Source: Sphingobacteriales bacterium (GTDB lineage: Bacteria > Bacteroidota > Bacteroidia > Chitinophagales > UBA2359). Taken from it: a DNA stretch of 64,000 nucleotides. Below, piece after piece: positions 29,132 through 39,057 of this stretch (its first letter is position 1; each line of letters opens with the position of its first letter). Under the pieces are notes generated by a model, which saw only the letters and a list, made by a program, of their open reading frames with translations, was not told the DNA's origin and ran no database searches. The translations under genes and the position numbers were made by a program. The stretch is taken from positions 62,001 to 126,000 of the forward strand of contig JADJTE010000011.1 in assembly GCA_016711295.1 (NCBI GenBank). The letters run 5' to 3'.

Positions 29132-30775
29132 TTATTTTTTAGCTAACCTACCCAAACCAGCCTTGGCTTGTTGTTCAAAACTATTTTTATAATCGTGGCT
29201 TTTGTAGCTTAGGCACTGTTCGTAGTAGCGGCGGGCGGTGGCATAGTCGGCTTGCTGTTCGTAGATGCCGCCCAATTGTAGGCACGATTTAGGGGCGAAA
29301 TAATAAGCGGTGGCAGTATTAGCGTCTGCACTAATGACTTTTTTGTAGTGCGCGATGGCTTGTTCGGTTTGGCGCATACATTCGGCTATACGTCCGTATC
29401 GGTATTGGTATTCGAGGCGTTGCTCTGTATTTTTGAGCGTATTGATATTGATGATGTCCATTGCTGCTATGGCTTGGCTACAATAGCCACCGTCGAATAG
29501 CAACCGCGCTTTCAGCAGTTGATAATGGGGTATTTTGCCTGATTGTGCATTTTTGAGGGCTTGTTTGTCGGCATCGATGAGCGTTGCGCCCTTACTTCGG
29601 CATAGTTCCATATACAATTGGTATCCTTCGGGTTCGTTTTGTAGTAAGCTATACCACGCCAAGCGTTGAAAGGCATCTTTGACGTAGTTTTTGCCTTTGA
29701 ATCGATTGAGGAAACGCTGAAAATAGGCATTGGCATCGATATCGGCGCGGTTGAGTTTGCACGCACCCAGCAAAAAATCTAAGTACGGAAAATCATAAAA
29801 GCCCGCTGCTGTTGTGGGGCGATGCAGTAGTATGTCTATGGCTTGGTCGTTATTGCCCGCGCGTAGTGCCATATCGGCAGCTACAAAGTTGTGGAGTAGG
29901 TTTTTTTCTGTGGGCAATCGGGCAGCTAATTGCCAAGCACGTTGGGGTTGATTTTTGAGGTAGGCGGTCAGAAATATTTGCAGCAACGCACCCTCTTCGC
30001 GAAACAAGTGAGCGGGGTCGGTATCGGATTGGCGCGTAAAATCGTCTAATTCTGCCATACCTTGGTTTAGGTTGCCCGACAAACCAAGCAGGCTAACTCC
30101 CCATTTGTATTTAGTAGGCACAGTGCCCACTAAGGCATGTATAAGCCCCAGCGATTTGAGGTTGGGATAGAAGTTCGGAAAATGGGTTTGGTTATCTACC
30201 AGCAGTTGATGGGCTTTTTGGGTTTCGCGAAAGGCACTAAAATATTGTTCAAATTTGAGGCGGGCGGCTGCCCATTGCAAATTTATCTCGGCTTGGGCAT
30301 AGCGGCGATACGGCGAATGGGCAGGTAATTGTGCCAATTTTGTCAGTCGCTTGCCTTTGTTGGGTTCGAGTTGTTGGAGCAGGGCGGCATCTTCGCTAAT
30401 AAATAGCACCAACAAATCGATATAATTTTCGAGCAGCAAGGGCAGCAGGTTGTTTGGGTTTTGCCCTTGTTCGGTTTGCAATAATTGTTTGCCCTTGTCT
30501 AATTGTAAGGACATGATGGATTGGTAAGCACTACGACAATTACTTGACCACTCTATCGTGTAGGTGACAGCGGCGGCACCGTCATAAGCAGCAAGGGTGT
30601 TGGGTTGGGCTATCCCTACTGCCACCCAAGCGATAAGGCAATGCCAAAATGCCCAGTGGCTGCGGGTTGTTGTCGAGTTGTGCCTCGATAAAAGCCAATC
30701 ACGCCTTATTTCGCGCTCTCGGCAAGGCGCGAGGGCGGAACAAAGCGTAGTAATGGGTATGAAGTAGTGGAGCAA
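29132..30775 (-). CDS. TPR-repeat protein, probably exported
   Basis: The product is up to 547 residues and almost entirely helical. It has tetratricopeptide-like repeats, clearest near the C-terminus (GRIAECMRQTEQAIAHYKKV, GGIYEQQADYATARRYYEQ, SFEQQAKAGLGRLAKK). An internal hydrophobic segment (WHCLIAWVAVGIAQPNTLA) about 45 residues in looks like a signal peptide. The true start is therefore probably downstream of the first ATG, which overlaps the preceding DUF4294 gene. Function unknown; TPR proteins usually scaffold complexes. Confidence 0.72.
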   Translation of the reverse strand: MLHYFIPITTLCSALAPCREREIRRDWLLSRHNSTTTRSHWAFWHCLIAWVAVGIAQPNTLAAYDGAAAVTYTIEWSSNCRSAYQSIMSLQLDKGKQLLQTEQGQNPNNLLPLLLENYIDLLVLFISEDAALLQQLEPNKGKRLTKLAQLPAHSPYRRYAQAEINLQWAAARLKFEQYFSAFRETQKAHQLLVDNQTHFPNFYPNLKSLGLIHALVGTVPTKYKWGVSLLGLSGNLNQGMAELDDFTRQSDTDPAHLFREEGALLQIFLTAYLKNQPQRAWQLAARLPTEKNLLHNFVAADMALRAGNNDQAIDILLHRPTTAAGFYDFPYLDFLLGACKLNRADIDANAYFQRFLNRFKGKNYVKDAFQRLAWYSLLQNEPEGYQLYMELCRSKGATLIDADKQALKNAQSGKIPHYQLLKARLLFDGGYCSQAIAAMDIININTLKNTEQRLEYQYRYGRIAECMRQTEQAIAHYKKVISADANTATAYYFAPKSCLQLGGIYEQQADYATARRYYEQCLSYKSHDYKNSFEQQAKAGLGRLAKK

Positions 30776-31491
30776 AACGGGCTATTTCTTTTTCTTTTTC
30801 TAAGGCTTTTTTGGCAGCTTGCGATTCGATATATATTTTAGTGGTGTCTATTTTGGCTTTGGGGTCGAGGCTTTGTAGTCCTAATGTTTCTACTTGGAGT
30901 AAAATGGCTTCGAGGTCTTTTTCGACATTTGAGTCGTAGCCTTGTTTGAGGTCATAATCGTAGCGTTTGGCGATAAGTTGGAAAGTCCATGCTGTCAATG
31001 GATTTTTGATTTCTTTTAGTATATCATAAAAAGTTCTGCCGCTTTCGCGTTCGATGATTTTGATGAGTACGCGCCCGTCGGAGCGATACATTTTTTTCAG
31101 TTCTTTTTCAAATTCGCCGCGCATTTCGTCTTCCAACTGTTTGAGGTATTTTTTTGTCGCGTTTTTTATCCAACTTGCTCGATACTTCTTCTATCTCGCG
31201 CAGGGCAGCCAAGGCGCGTTGGGCGTAGGGATACACGCGAATGACGTTTTGCTTCAAACGCCTGATGCGTCGCTCATCATCTTCGGAGCGCAATACGCCT
31301 TTAATCGTATAAGCACCATAATAGACCATTGGCAGCGTGTCCAAATCGTGGGGCACAGCACCTATTTGGAACGGCGGGATGGTGTCTATGACCGATGACA
31401 AAATGCCCTGTCCGCACACCCCGAAAGGCAGCAGCAGGCATAAGGCAGCGCATATCCATAAGTATAAGGATTGCATCATAGAAAATTTCAT
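30699..31491 (-). CDS. DUF4294 protein, one frameshift
   Basis: A signal peptide (ICAALCLLLPFGVCG) is followed by DTLPMVYYGAYTIKGVL and VIRVYPYAQRALAALREIE. After the break come LEDEMRGEFEKELKKMYRS and GRVLIKIIERESGRTFYDILKE. Together these form a DUF4294 domain of unknown function found throughout Bacteroidota. The frame is lost in the 7-base homopolymer at 31149-31155; dropping one base gives continuous KKRDKKYLKQLEDEMRGEFE. The reconstructed length is about 263 residues. It overlaps the start of the TPR gene, suggesting co-transcription. Confidence 0.8.
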
Positions 31492-31608
31492 CGTATCATT
31501 AATTGATTTAGCCCTTAGACCTCCTATTGTGTGTCTAGGTTTATTGGGTATCTCTATTAGCAGGTCGCCCCGAAGGGGCTTAAAAAATGGCTATCGTCGG
31601 TTTTTTTA

Positions 31609-31703
31609 TTAGTGGTTTCTAATTTTGAGTAAAAAAAATAACGGGAGCATATTACTCGCGCCCTTGCTACAAAGCAGCATCTACCAAACCGAAATTTAAA
31701 AAT
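31609..31703. repeat. Short element with family D-like ends
   Basis: TGGTTTCTAATTTTGAG at 31609 and AAAAATCAGACCA at the right end resemble the terminal inverted repeats of family D, enclosing about 95 bases. It sits directly beside a full family D copy and may be a deleted relative. Upstream of it, 31492-31608 holds only a small CCCC/GGGG hairpin near 31572. Confidence 0.45.
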
Positions 31704-31714
31704 CAGACCACTGA

Positions 31715-32037
31715 TGGTTTGGGTTTTAAGTTTTGAGTATTAATTTTGCCTATCGTGTATTCATTTTCAAGCGTTAGGATTTAGGAAATAGCGTTAGATA
31801 ATTGAGATATTAGTTCAAGAACTCCCCCTAACCCCCTCAAAGAGGGGAAATTTATGCAAGATATAATTCACTGATTATCAATAATTTATGATAAATTATA
31901 AAAAATATTTAATACATTTTATTTTTAAGGTGGCATAAACATATTACATCGGTAACATCTAATAGACACAAGCCTGAGAATACCATAGGCATAAAGTTCC
32001 TGTAAGGTAAGGGTATAAAAACTAAAAAATCAGGCCA
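31715..32037. repeat. Family D element, copy 1
   Basis: A 323-bp element sharing its whole length with the copy at 55945-56266. It has imperfect terminal inverted repeats (TGGTTTGGGTTTTAAG and TGGCCTGATTTTTTAG read inward), an internal AACTCCCCC...CCTCAAAGAGG hairpin, and no open frame. Flanks CTGA and CTAA are compatible with a 4-bp target duplication. Its right edge abuts the stop codon of the neighbouring minus-strand transferase gene. Confidence 0.85.
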
Positions 32038-33758
32038 CTAATTATCAATAGTTTTTCGTAAAGCACTCACATCTTCAACTTTCCAAACTACTATGGTTTG
32101 AGGGTCTTCGTAGAGTTTGACGAAACTTGGAGGTGGATTTTTAAGATAGGAGGGCAGTCGTTCCCAACTTAATCCCGATAAACTTTGGGTCGGCCAGTTG
32201 TTCAACACATAAACGCTGTCTGATGGCAAAAATGTTGTGTTGGCGGCTTCCTCAAAACTTAGGTATTGGTGTTGAAAGGCTTTGGCTTTAAAGCCGTAGT
32301 AATATTGGCTAAATTTCGTTGAGCTTTATTGGTAACGACCGTAATTTTGTAAGGTTTATTTTTAAAATAATGCCAGATAAACTGTTTTTGGTGTGCGTAT
32401 CCGTTGCTCTTTGCGTACAGTATATAATTTATTGGATACAAAAATAAGGCAGCAAAAAATATACTCACAAGCAAAGTTTGCCGATTGGCTATTTGCAGTT
32501 TTTGGGCTTCAAAAATTAGCGATAAGGCAAAAACTACGAGCAGGGGTAGGTACAAATAAAGACTCGCCCATTTATTAGCCGATAAAAGGCAGCTAAGCAA
32601 ACAGGTCGCAGCAAATAAGGTTAAGTAAAGGGCATATTTATTTTGAGCAGCCCAAATTGCCAATACTTGCCCAGCGGTAATTGCTGCTATTGGAATCAGA
32701 AATAAATAGTGGCGTGGGTCGGTGCGCATGGGCATGTAATCCGTAAAAGAGGTAGTTGTAAAATAAGCCGATAAAAATAATCCAACAAAAACGGTAACCC
32801 AAAAAGCTTGCTGGGTAGGCATTTTAAGCATTGCTTTGCGTTTATATTGTTGCCAAACCAAGGGCAAAGTCAAACCCATACTTATCGCCATACCTTGTTG
32901 TATAAAAAGCAATATTAATCCGTAGGTAATGCGTTGTATTAAGGGCTGTAAATTTTCGGTATAATTTAGGTCATAATACATATTTTGTGCAATTGCATTA
33001 AAACGCATCATCCAATCGCCGGTTAAGAAGCTAATTAGCAGTAAATAGGTTAACAAAACAAATGCCCCTATTATAGTGCTGCTCAGCCAAAACCACCGCA
33101 GGCGTTTGCTGCCTCCAAAGCCATCAACGACCAACAAATATAATAAAAAAGGAGTAATTACAAAAATTGTTTCTTTGGCTAAAAATGCAAAAAACAAGGC
33201 AAGGACAAAACCAATTTGATGCCCTATTGCGTTTAGGCTGAACTGATGTTTAAACAAAACGGGTGTTTCCAGAGCTGTATCCCGATGAATGCCAAACCTA
33301 TACCGGCTGTAAATAACAAAAGCAGCCAACACCCCAAATGCCTGAATAATATCGGGCATAATTTTATCGGCATAAAACAATGACCAATGGTTAAACCCCC
33401 AAATGAGGATGGTAAAAAACATAGCCATTTTGCCAAATTGCGAAGCAACATACACTAGCAAACAGCCCGTGGCAAGGGTTATAAGCAAAGGATACAAAGA
33501 CGAGGCAGTGTCATTAATACCAAAAAAGGCATAACTTATTGCCGTTGGCACTATAATTGCCCACCGGTAAGCAAACATGTCGTCATTAAGCGATATACTG
33601 CCTTCTGCCCACTGTGCTGCATAGTAGGCATAATCCATGTCGTCAAAAGCATAATGCCCAAAGTAGCCAAAAATATGGTAAACAACTAACCAAATTGCCA
33701 AACCACCTAACAAAAAGGCGGCAAATTTATTGTTCGACCAATATCTTATTTGATTCAT
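32038..33758 (-). CDS. PMT/ArnT-like membrane glycosyltransferase, one frameshift
   Basis: This protein of about 570 residues has some ten membrane helices. The first periplasmic loop, after helix 1, contains YAFDDMDYAYYAAQWAEGS, matching the acidic 'DE/DD' loop of GT39/GT83-type transferases that use polyprenyl-phosphate sugars. The frame breaks near 32297-32307; one added base gives NYYYGFKAKAFQHQYLSFE, running into the C-terminal soluble segment that ends WKVEDVSALRKTIDN. ATG 33758 was chosen because its MNQIRYWSNNKF start precedes the first helix. The family D element begins right after the stop codon, so the original C-terminus may have been longer. Confidence 0.75.
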
Positions 33759-33828
33759 GGTAATGAATTGCAGGAGGTTTGGCACACTAATTAGCCTACC
33801 AATATAAACTAAGTAATGTTCTATTATA

Positions 33829-34096
33829 GACTGTAGTGCAAAAAAGGCAAAATTAATACATTAAATTTAATTTCAAATCGTAAATTATTCATTTATAGCC
33901 ATCTACATATCTTGTAATTACTAAACATTTCGTTAAAATGATTTCTTGCACCCAAGTCATTCATGACTGTAGTGCAAAAAAGGCAAAATTAATACATTAA
34001 ATTTAATTTCAAATCGTAAGCTATTTGCTTACAACCATATACATATCTTACAATTACTAAATACTTTGTTAAAATGATTTCTTGCACCCAAGTCTT
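33829..34096. repeat. 136-bp tandem duplication
   Basis: Two adjacent copies begin GACTGTAGTGCAAAAAAGGC at 33829 and 33965, a period of 136, and end CTTGCACCCAAGTC. They differ at scattered positions, so the duplication is not brand new. Each copy is AT-rich, and its two ends are partly complementary (GTGCAA and TTGCAC). The repeats fill the gap between the transferase and PAP2 genes. Confidence 0.85.
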
Positions 34097-34118
34097 CATC
34101 TCAAATAAAACAAAGAAT

Positions 34119-34697
34119 TTAATATTTTTCAAAATTTAAACGCGATTTTATCCACCGCCGTGCCCAATAGCCTGTCCACAGACCTATACATATACCCAGC
34201 ACTGCGCCGAAAATAACATCACTCGGATAATGTACGCCTACATATACCTGCCCGTAACAAATCGACCCCGCCCAAAACACACCTACGGGCAATAGCCATT
34301 TAAATTCGCTGCCAAAGAGCCACCATATATATGTAGCTATACCGAAGTGGCTGGTGGCATGTGCCGATACAAAACTCTTGCCGCTGCCGCAAGGTATGAG
34401 CAGGCGCACTGCGTCGGCAAATACTACGTCGCGGCAGGGGCGCAAGCGTCCGAAATAGGGTTTGATGAGTTGGCTCGCTATTTGGTCGGTCAGGACAACT
34501 GTAATAAGGGCAAACAACAAAATATATGGAGCCTGCCGCCTATAATTGAGCCATACAAAGGTGACAAAAAATACGTACAAGGGCATCCAGAAAAACTCGT
34601 CGCGCCAAAAAGGCATGATAGCATCTAAGAAAGCATTTTGCCCGATATCATTAATCATCAGAAACCAAAAGAAATCGAAGGATTGCAATTGTTCCAT
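34119..34697 (-). CDS. PAP2-family membrane phosphatase
   Basis: The 192-residue integral membrane protein carries the three PAP2 motifs: KPYFGRLRP (Lys...Arg-Pro), KSFVSAHAT (Ser-x-His) and YGQVYVGVHYPSDV (His...Asp). Such enzymes dephosphorylate undecaprenyl diphosphate or lipid phosphates such as lipid A on the periplasmic side. The substrate cannot be told from sequence. It lies 7 bp after the lipoprotein gene, on the same strand, and is probably co-transcribed. Confidence 0.87.
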   Translation of the reverse strand: MEQLQSFDFFWFLMINDIGQNAFLDAIMPFWRDEFFWMPLYVFFVTFVWLNYRRQAPYILLFALITVVLTDQIASQLIKPYFGRLRPCRDVVFADAVRLLIPCGSGKSFVSAHATSHFGIATYIWWLFGSEFKWLLPVGVFWAGSICYGQVYVGVHYPSDVIFGAVLGICIGLWTGYWARRWIKSRLNFEKY

Positions 34698-34704
34698 GGC
34701 TGCG

Positions 34705-35220
34705 TTATTGTCCTACTTGGTTGCGCATATTCAGTACTTGCCCAAAAAAACCAATTCCATTTTGGTCGAGGGTACGCAGATAGCTTTGGTCTTTGAATTT
34801 GAACATAACGCGGTTGCAACTCGATACAGCAGGTAGGTTAAACTGTACTTGGAATTGGATTTCGCCTTGTGCATTTTTGAATACGGCATTGCCGTCATAT
34901 TTTTCGTTTGGGCAACCGCTGCCTGGGGGGGTGTTGGTAATATAACTCAAAAAGCGCAATACCTCGTTGCTGCCCTCCGACTCGAAAGTAACTCCTGCAT
35001 CATAAACCATATATTCTACTTTGGAGCAAGTGCGAAGTAGTTCGGCGATAGCGGCGCGTGGGTCGCCTTGCCCGCTGTCGGCAGCAGCAGTAGCTGCGGC
35101 AGGCGGTGGTGTAGTGTTGGTGGTGGCTGTGGTAGGAGCATCGGAAGCGGGCGTATTGCTTTGGCAGGCTCCCAACAACAAAAGAACAACAATAGGCAAA
35201 ATGCGGCAGATAGGCATCAT
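34705..35220 (-). CDS. Lipoprotein, unknown function
   Basis: The signal peptide MMPICRILPIVVLLLLGAC ends in a lipobox Cys, followed by a Thr/Pro/Ala-rich linker. A domain of about 120 residues follows, with several cysteines (LRTCSKVEYMVYDAG, GSGCPNEKYDG, AVSSCNRVMFKFKDQ). ATG 35220 was chosen because it gives a perfect lipoprotein signal; the longer open frame overlaps the Fur gene. Family not recognised. Confidence 0.72.
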   Translation of the reverse strand: MMPICRILPIVVLLLLGACQSNTPASDAPTTATTNTTPPPAAATAAADSGQGDPRAAIAELLRTCSKVEYMVYDAGVTFESEGSNEVLRFLSYITNTPPGSGCPNEKYDGNAVFKNAQGEIQFQVQFNLPAVSSCNRVMFKFKDQSYLRTLDQNGIGFFGQVLNMRNQVGQ

Positions 35221-35242
35221 TGGTAAAAAGTAGGTTTTTTTA

Positions 35243-35656
35243 TTATAATTGGTTGCATTGTCGGCATACTCCGCGCACCAAAAAATTAGAATCGATATAA
35301 GAATAGCCCTGTGGTAGTTGTATATTGGGTATAGAAATGGTGTCAATACACTGTACAGTTTGGCATTGCATACATTTAAAGTGTACGTGTTCGTCGTGGT
35401 GCTGGTGTTCGGTACAGTGGGCACAGAGGGCATAACGCGTAGCCCCTGCATCGTCTAATACCTTATGGACAATGCCTTTCTCCAAAAATGTGTATAGGGT
35501 ACGGTAAATCGTCACGCGGTCAAATTCGGACAATGCCTGCTCTAACTCGCTATGTGCCAAGGCGTAGCTATGTGCCGAAAAATGCGCTATCATTTGTTGC
35601 CGACAATTGGTCTGCCGCAAATGGTGTTTTTTTAGAATATGGGCTGTGTCGGACAT
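35243..35656 (-). CDS. Fur-family metalloregulator (Zur/Fur-like)
   Basis: The 137-residue winged-helix regulator contains DRVTIYRTLYTFLEKGIVHKV (DNA-recognition helix), the metal-site stretch HHDEHVHFKCMQCQTVQC, and the C-terminal CRQC that completes the structural zinc site. It should bind DNA when loaded with its metal. The divergent gene encodes a MerC-like membrane protein, and a strong palindrome sits in the shared promoter region. That favours zinc or another transition metal, but Fur, Zur and PerR cannot be told apart here. Confidence 0.88.
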   Translation of the reverse strand: MSDTAHILKKHHLRQTNCRQQMIAHFSAHSYALAHSELEQALSEFDRVTIYRTLYTFLEKGIVHKVLDDAGATRYALCAHCTEHQHHDEHVHFKCMQCQTVQCIDTISIPNIQLPQGYSYIDSNFLVRGVCRQCNQL

Positions 35657-35751
35657 AGCGGATTTTGAATGAGCATAAGACGGTTTTCTCCTGTTATTCT
35701 ATGGTCAATGGACTATTATTATCCAGTGGGTGATTAAAAAAAAACGGCTTC

Positions 35752-35778
35752 CATTATGCAACATTGTTGCAAATAATG
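35752..35778. promoter_or_regulatory. Palindromic operator in the divergent Fur/MerC promoter
   Basis: The core TGCAACA-T-TGTTGCA is a perfect 7-1-7 inverted repeat. Its outer flanks CATTA and TAATG extend the symmetry to 27 bases. It directly abuts the -7 element of the MerC gene, where a bound repressor would block RNA polymerase. By size and position it is a likely binding site for the adjacent Fur-family protein. Confidence 0.65.
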
Positions 35779-35786
35779 TAACTTTG
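35779..35786 (+). promoter_or_regulatory. Bacteroidota -7 element (TAACTTTG) for the MerC-like gene
   Basis: An exact TAnnTTTG immediately downstream of the palindromic operator and 44 bases before the ATG at 35830. Confidence 0.6.
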
Positions 35787-35829
35787 CACCCGCAAAGATA
35801 CTTCAAAAAATCATCGAAATTTGTTAAAG

Positions 35830-36177
35830 ATGCAAAAAGCAAGTGCTTTTTTATCCTTTTTCTGTGCCATTCATTGTTTAGCCCTACCAATATTGGCTAC
35901 TTTAATGGCATCGTCGGCAGTTTTGCCCATCTTACACCATCCCGTCATAGAGTTTTTATTGCTTGCGCCGCTTGCGCTGCTTACTGCCCAAACTGCCTAC
36001 CGCCAATACAAACGCTCGCCGCGCTCGCTTTATTTTGTCGCCTTGCTGCTCGGATTGATAGGTATCTGCTTGGCGTTGGTGGCACATATACACGCGCTTT
36101 TGGGCATTAGTACGCTATATTTAGCTGCAGTACAGTGGATAAGCCATAGGCGGTTGGCGGTATGTTGTGAGAGATGA
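35830..36177 (+). CDS. MerC-domain membrane protein
   Basis: The 115-residue protein has four predicted helices. The N-terminal FFCAIHCLALPIL matches the MerC family, whose Cys-x-x-x-Cys pair in the first helix binds metal. MerC was first known from mercury operons, but homologues in Bacteroidota are often linked to zinc regulation. Divergence from a Fur-family gene with a shared operator supports a metal-homeostasis role. ATG 35830 is preferred over TTG 35821. From 36178 to dapF I see no feature. Confidence 0.8.
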   Translation: MQKASAFLSFFCAIHCLALPILATLMASSAVLPILHHPVIEFLLLAPLALLTAQTAYRQYKRSPRSLYFVALLLGLIGICLALVAHIHALLGISTLYLAAVQWISHRRLAVCCER

Positions 36178-36355
36178 CCTCTGTTTGCAAGCAATATCCC
36201 ACAAGCACCCCCAACTCAAAATGACGGGATCAGATGCTAATGCCTTGGCATGGCTGGGTACAGAGTCATATAGCAATGTATAGAACGCTTGTCTTTTTGA
36301 CTGTTCAAAAACTAAACCTTTTTAGCCCACTTCATTTTTTATCGTCCAGAAAAAT

Positions 36356-37162
36356 ATGCGTTTTCATTTTGCCAAATATCAAGGCGCGGGCAACGATTTT
36401 GTATTGATAGACAACCGCAATGCCCAATTATCTGCTACTGACCCCTTGCGGTATGCCCGTTGGTGCGACCGCCATTTTGGTATAGGGGCTGATGGGCTTA
36501 TCCTCATCAACCCGCCCCAGCAGCCCAATACCGATTTTTATATGGCTTATTACAATGCCGATGGACGCATAGGCAGCATGTGCGGCAATGGCGGTAGGTG
36601 TGCTGTTGCCTTTGCCTATCACTTGGGTATCGTAGGGCAATACGCTCGGTTTGGTGCTGCCGATGGGTGGCACGAAGCGCATATAGATATTAATACTGCC
36701 CAAGTAAGCCTTCGGATGTCTGATGTGGCGGGCATTGACCGTTATGGCGATGATTATATAGTGCAGACAGGCTCGCCGCATTATGTGCGCTTTGTCGTCG
36801 ATATTGCTGCTATTGATACCTACCGCGAAGGCAAAGCCATACGGCACTTGCCCGAATTTGCAGCGGCGGGCATCAACGTCAATTTTGTGCAACGCCACGC
36901 CGATGGCAGTTTGCTCATAAACACTTTTGAGCGCGGCGTAGAAGACGAAACCCTCGCCTGCGGTACGGGCGTAGTGGCGGCATCTATCGCTGCGCACCAC
37001 CAATATGGCAACCTCAATACCTCGCTCTCCGTATTGACCCATATAACTGCCAAAGGCGGCAAACTGCAAACGCGGTTCATGCCCCAACCCAATATATCGT
37101 ATACCGACGTATGGCTTACGGGCGGTGCCGAATGGGTGTTTGATGGCAGCATAGTGGATTGA
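36356..37162 (+). CDS. dapF: Diaminopimelate epimerase
   Basis: The 268-residue enzyme converts LL- to meso-diaminopimelate for lysine and peptidoglycan synthesis. The N-terminus FAKYQGAGNDFVLIDNR is diagnostic. The two catalytic thiols lie in MCGNGGRC (C76) and ETLACGTGVVA (C202). Length and motif order are normal. The BamA/TamA-like gene follows 55 bases downstream on the same strand. Confidence 0.96.
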   Translation: MRFHFAKYQGAGNDFVLIDNRNAQLSATDPLRYARWCDRHFGIGADGLILINPPQQPNTDFYMAYYNADGRIGSMCGNGGRCAVAFAYHLGIVGQYARFGAADGWHEAHIDINTAQVSLRMSDVAGIDRYGDDYIVQTGSPHYVRFVVDIAAIDTYREGKAIRHLPEFAAAGINVNFVQRHADGSLLINTFERGVEDETLACGTGVVAASIAAHHQYGNLNTSLSVLTHITAKGGKLQTRFMPQPNISYTDVWLTGGAEWVFDGSIVD

Positions 37163-37217
37163 AAAAGCAAATATATTGTTATATTTTTATTACAAACACA
37201 ATTGTTGGCGCGTAGCA

Positions 37218-38994
37218 ATGTGGCTCGCATTTGCTTGGGCAATAAGTGGCGTATTGGTGTCTGTGTGGGCACAACCACACCGCTTAGTGATTGTAGCGTC
37301 AGCGGCAGATTCGGCTACGCTTGCACCCCTTGCCTTGGACTATGCCGACAGCGCAGCTTGTAGGGTTGCTCTGCAACGCCATACCGAACAGTTGCGCCGT
37401 GCGGGTTATGTGGGTGTTTCGATAGATAGCCTCTGGCGCGACGCTCACCAAACTCGTGCGGTATGGTTCGTAGGTCAGCTCTATTAATTGGCAAACTTAC
37501 GCATAACGGGCATTGACCACAACTTAGAACAGCGCAGCGGCATAAACCGACTAAATACCGGCAATCGAGCTTGGCAAATAGCTGATATAGAACGCTTAAA
37601 CCGGCAACTATTGCGCTATGCCGAAAATAACGGCTATCCGTTTGCGCAAACCCAACTCCAAAACATTAGGCTGACCGAGCAAGGCGCGTTCAGTGCCGAC
37701 CTGAATTGCCAACTGAACAGCCGCATGTTACTCGATACCATAGCAATAGAAGGCGGCGCACGGATTAGCCGCCGCCTATCTGTGGCGTTATTTGCATCTG
37801 CCGCCTAATGCTCCCTACCGCGAGTCGGACGTGGAACAAGTAAGCGCACGACTGCGCGAATTGCCTTTTTTACAAGAAATGCACCCGCCCCTCGTGCAGT
37901 TCAATCTTGACGGCAAGGCGCGGTTGAAATTGTTTGTGAAACCGCGCAAAGCGAGCCGTTTCGACTTTTTATTAGGCATATTGCCTACTACGGTCGGCGG
38001 TGTTCGGCGGTATCAACTTACGGGCGAGGGTTTGCTCAACCTACACAACGCCTTCGGGTGCGGGCGAGTTGTTGGATTTGCAGTTCAAAATTATCCCAAC
38101 AATATCAAGGAGCTAAAAGCGCGGGTAAGCTATCCGTATTTGCCTTTATTGCCTTTGGGCGGCGATATAAAATTTGAATTATATTTGCGCGATACCTTGT
38201 TCAGGAACGTACAAGGCTATATAGCGGCGCAATACCTGATGCGAGGCAATAATCATTGGAAAGCCTACATACAGATACAGTCGTCCGATATATTGTCGGT
38301 CGATAGTGCGGCAATTGCCCTTAGCAAGCGGCTACCCGCCGTATTAGATACCCGCTCTACGCTTTATGGGATTGAGTTTAGTTGGTCGCGCTTGGATTAT
38401 CGCTTCAATGCGCGGCGGGGTTTTGCTTGTTGGCTGAATATAGGAATAGGCAACAAAACGTTTCGCCCCAATCCGCAAATTGTGGATATAGGAGCAAGTA
38501 TCGAAACCGATTTGGCAGCACAATACGACAGCCTAAACCGCGTAGGTTTGCACGGGCAATTGTCGGCAAGCCTCGAAAAATTTACGCAATTGGGGCGCAA
38601 TAGCACTATCTATACAGCCCTGCGCACGGCTTGGAAGCCGCCCCAAATTACGATGCTCAACGAGGCATATCGGATTGGTGGCAGCCGTTTGTTGCGCGGT
38701 TTTGACGAAGAGAGCATTTTGGCTACTTTTTATAGCATTTCTACCGTCGAATACCGCTATTTGTTGGAAAGCCTAAACGCCTATGCGATGCTATTTGGCG
38801 AGCTGGCTTATGTCGAAAACCGCAGCCGCAATGCCACATCTATGCCCGACCGCCCTCTGTCGTTTGGGGTGGGCATGACCTTTGAAACCAAAGCCGGCGT
38901 ATTTGGCTTGACCTACGCGCTGGGTAGGCAGCAGGGCAATAGCATCGATTTTAGGGCAGGAAAAATACATTTGGCGTATATCAATTATTTCTAA
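37218..38994 (+). CDS. BamA/TamA-like outer-membrane protein, one in-frame stop and one frameshift
   Basis: A signal peptide (MWLAFAWAISGVLVSVWA) is followed by POTRA-like segments (WQIADIERLNRQLLRYAENNGYPFAQTQL, written here only as a region) and a C-terminal Omp85-type barrel with GGSRLLRGFDEESI and GVGMTFETKAGVFGLTYALG. The VRGF-like 'LRGFDEE' loop is typical of the family. A TAA at 37485-37487 interrupts the frame without shifting it. One extra C near 37768-37778 shifts it; removing that C gives ISRRYLWRYLHLPPNAPYRE. Total is about 590 residues. It could assist outer-membrane assembly or be a patatin-less Omp85 relative. A stop in frame is not a typical indel error, so partial gene decay cannot be excluded. 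Confidence 0.75.
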
Positions 38995-39057
38995 TTGTGT
39001 GTGTGGCTTTCTTGGTGGAGTTGGGTTTGTTGCTTTGGTTCTTATTATTGGTGTTTT

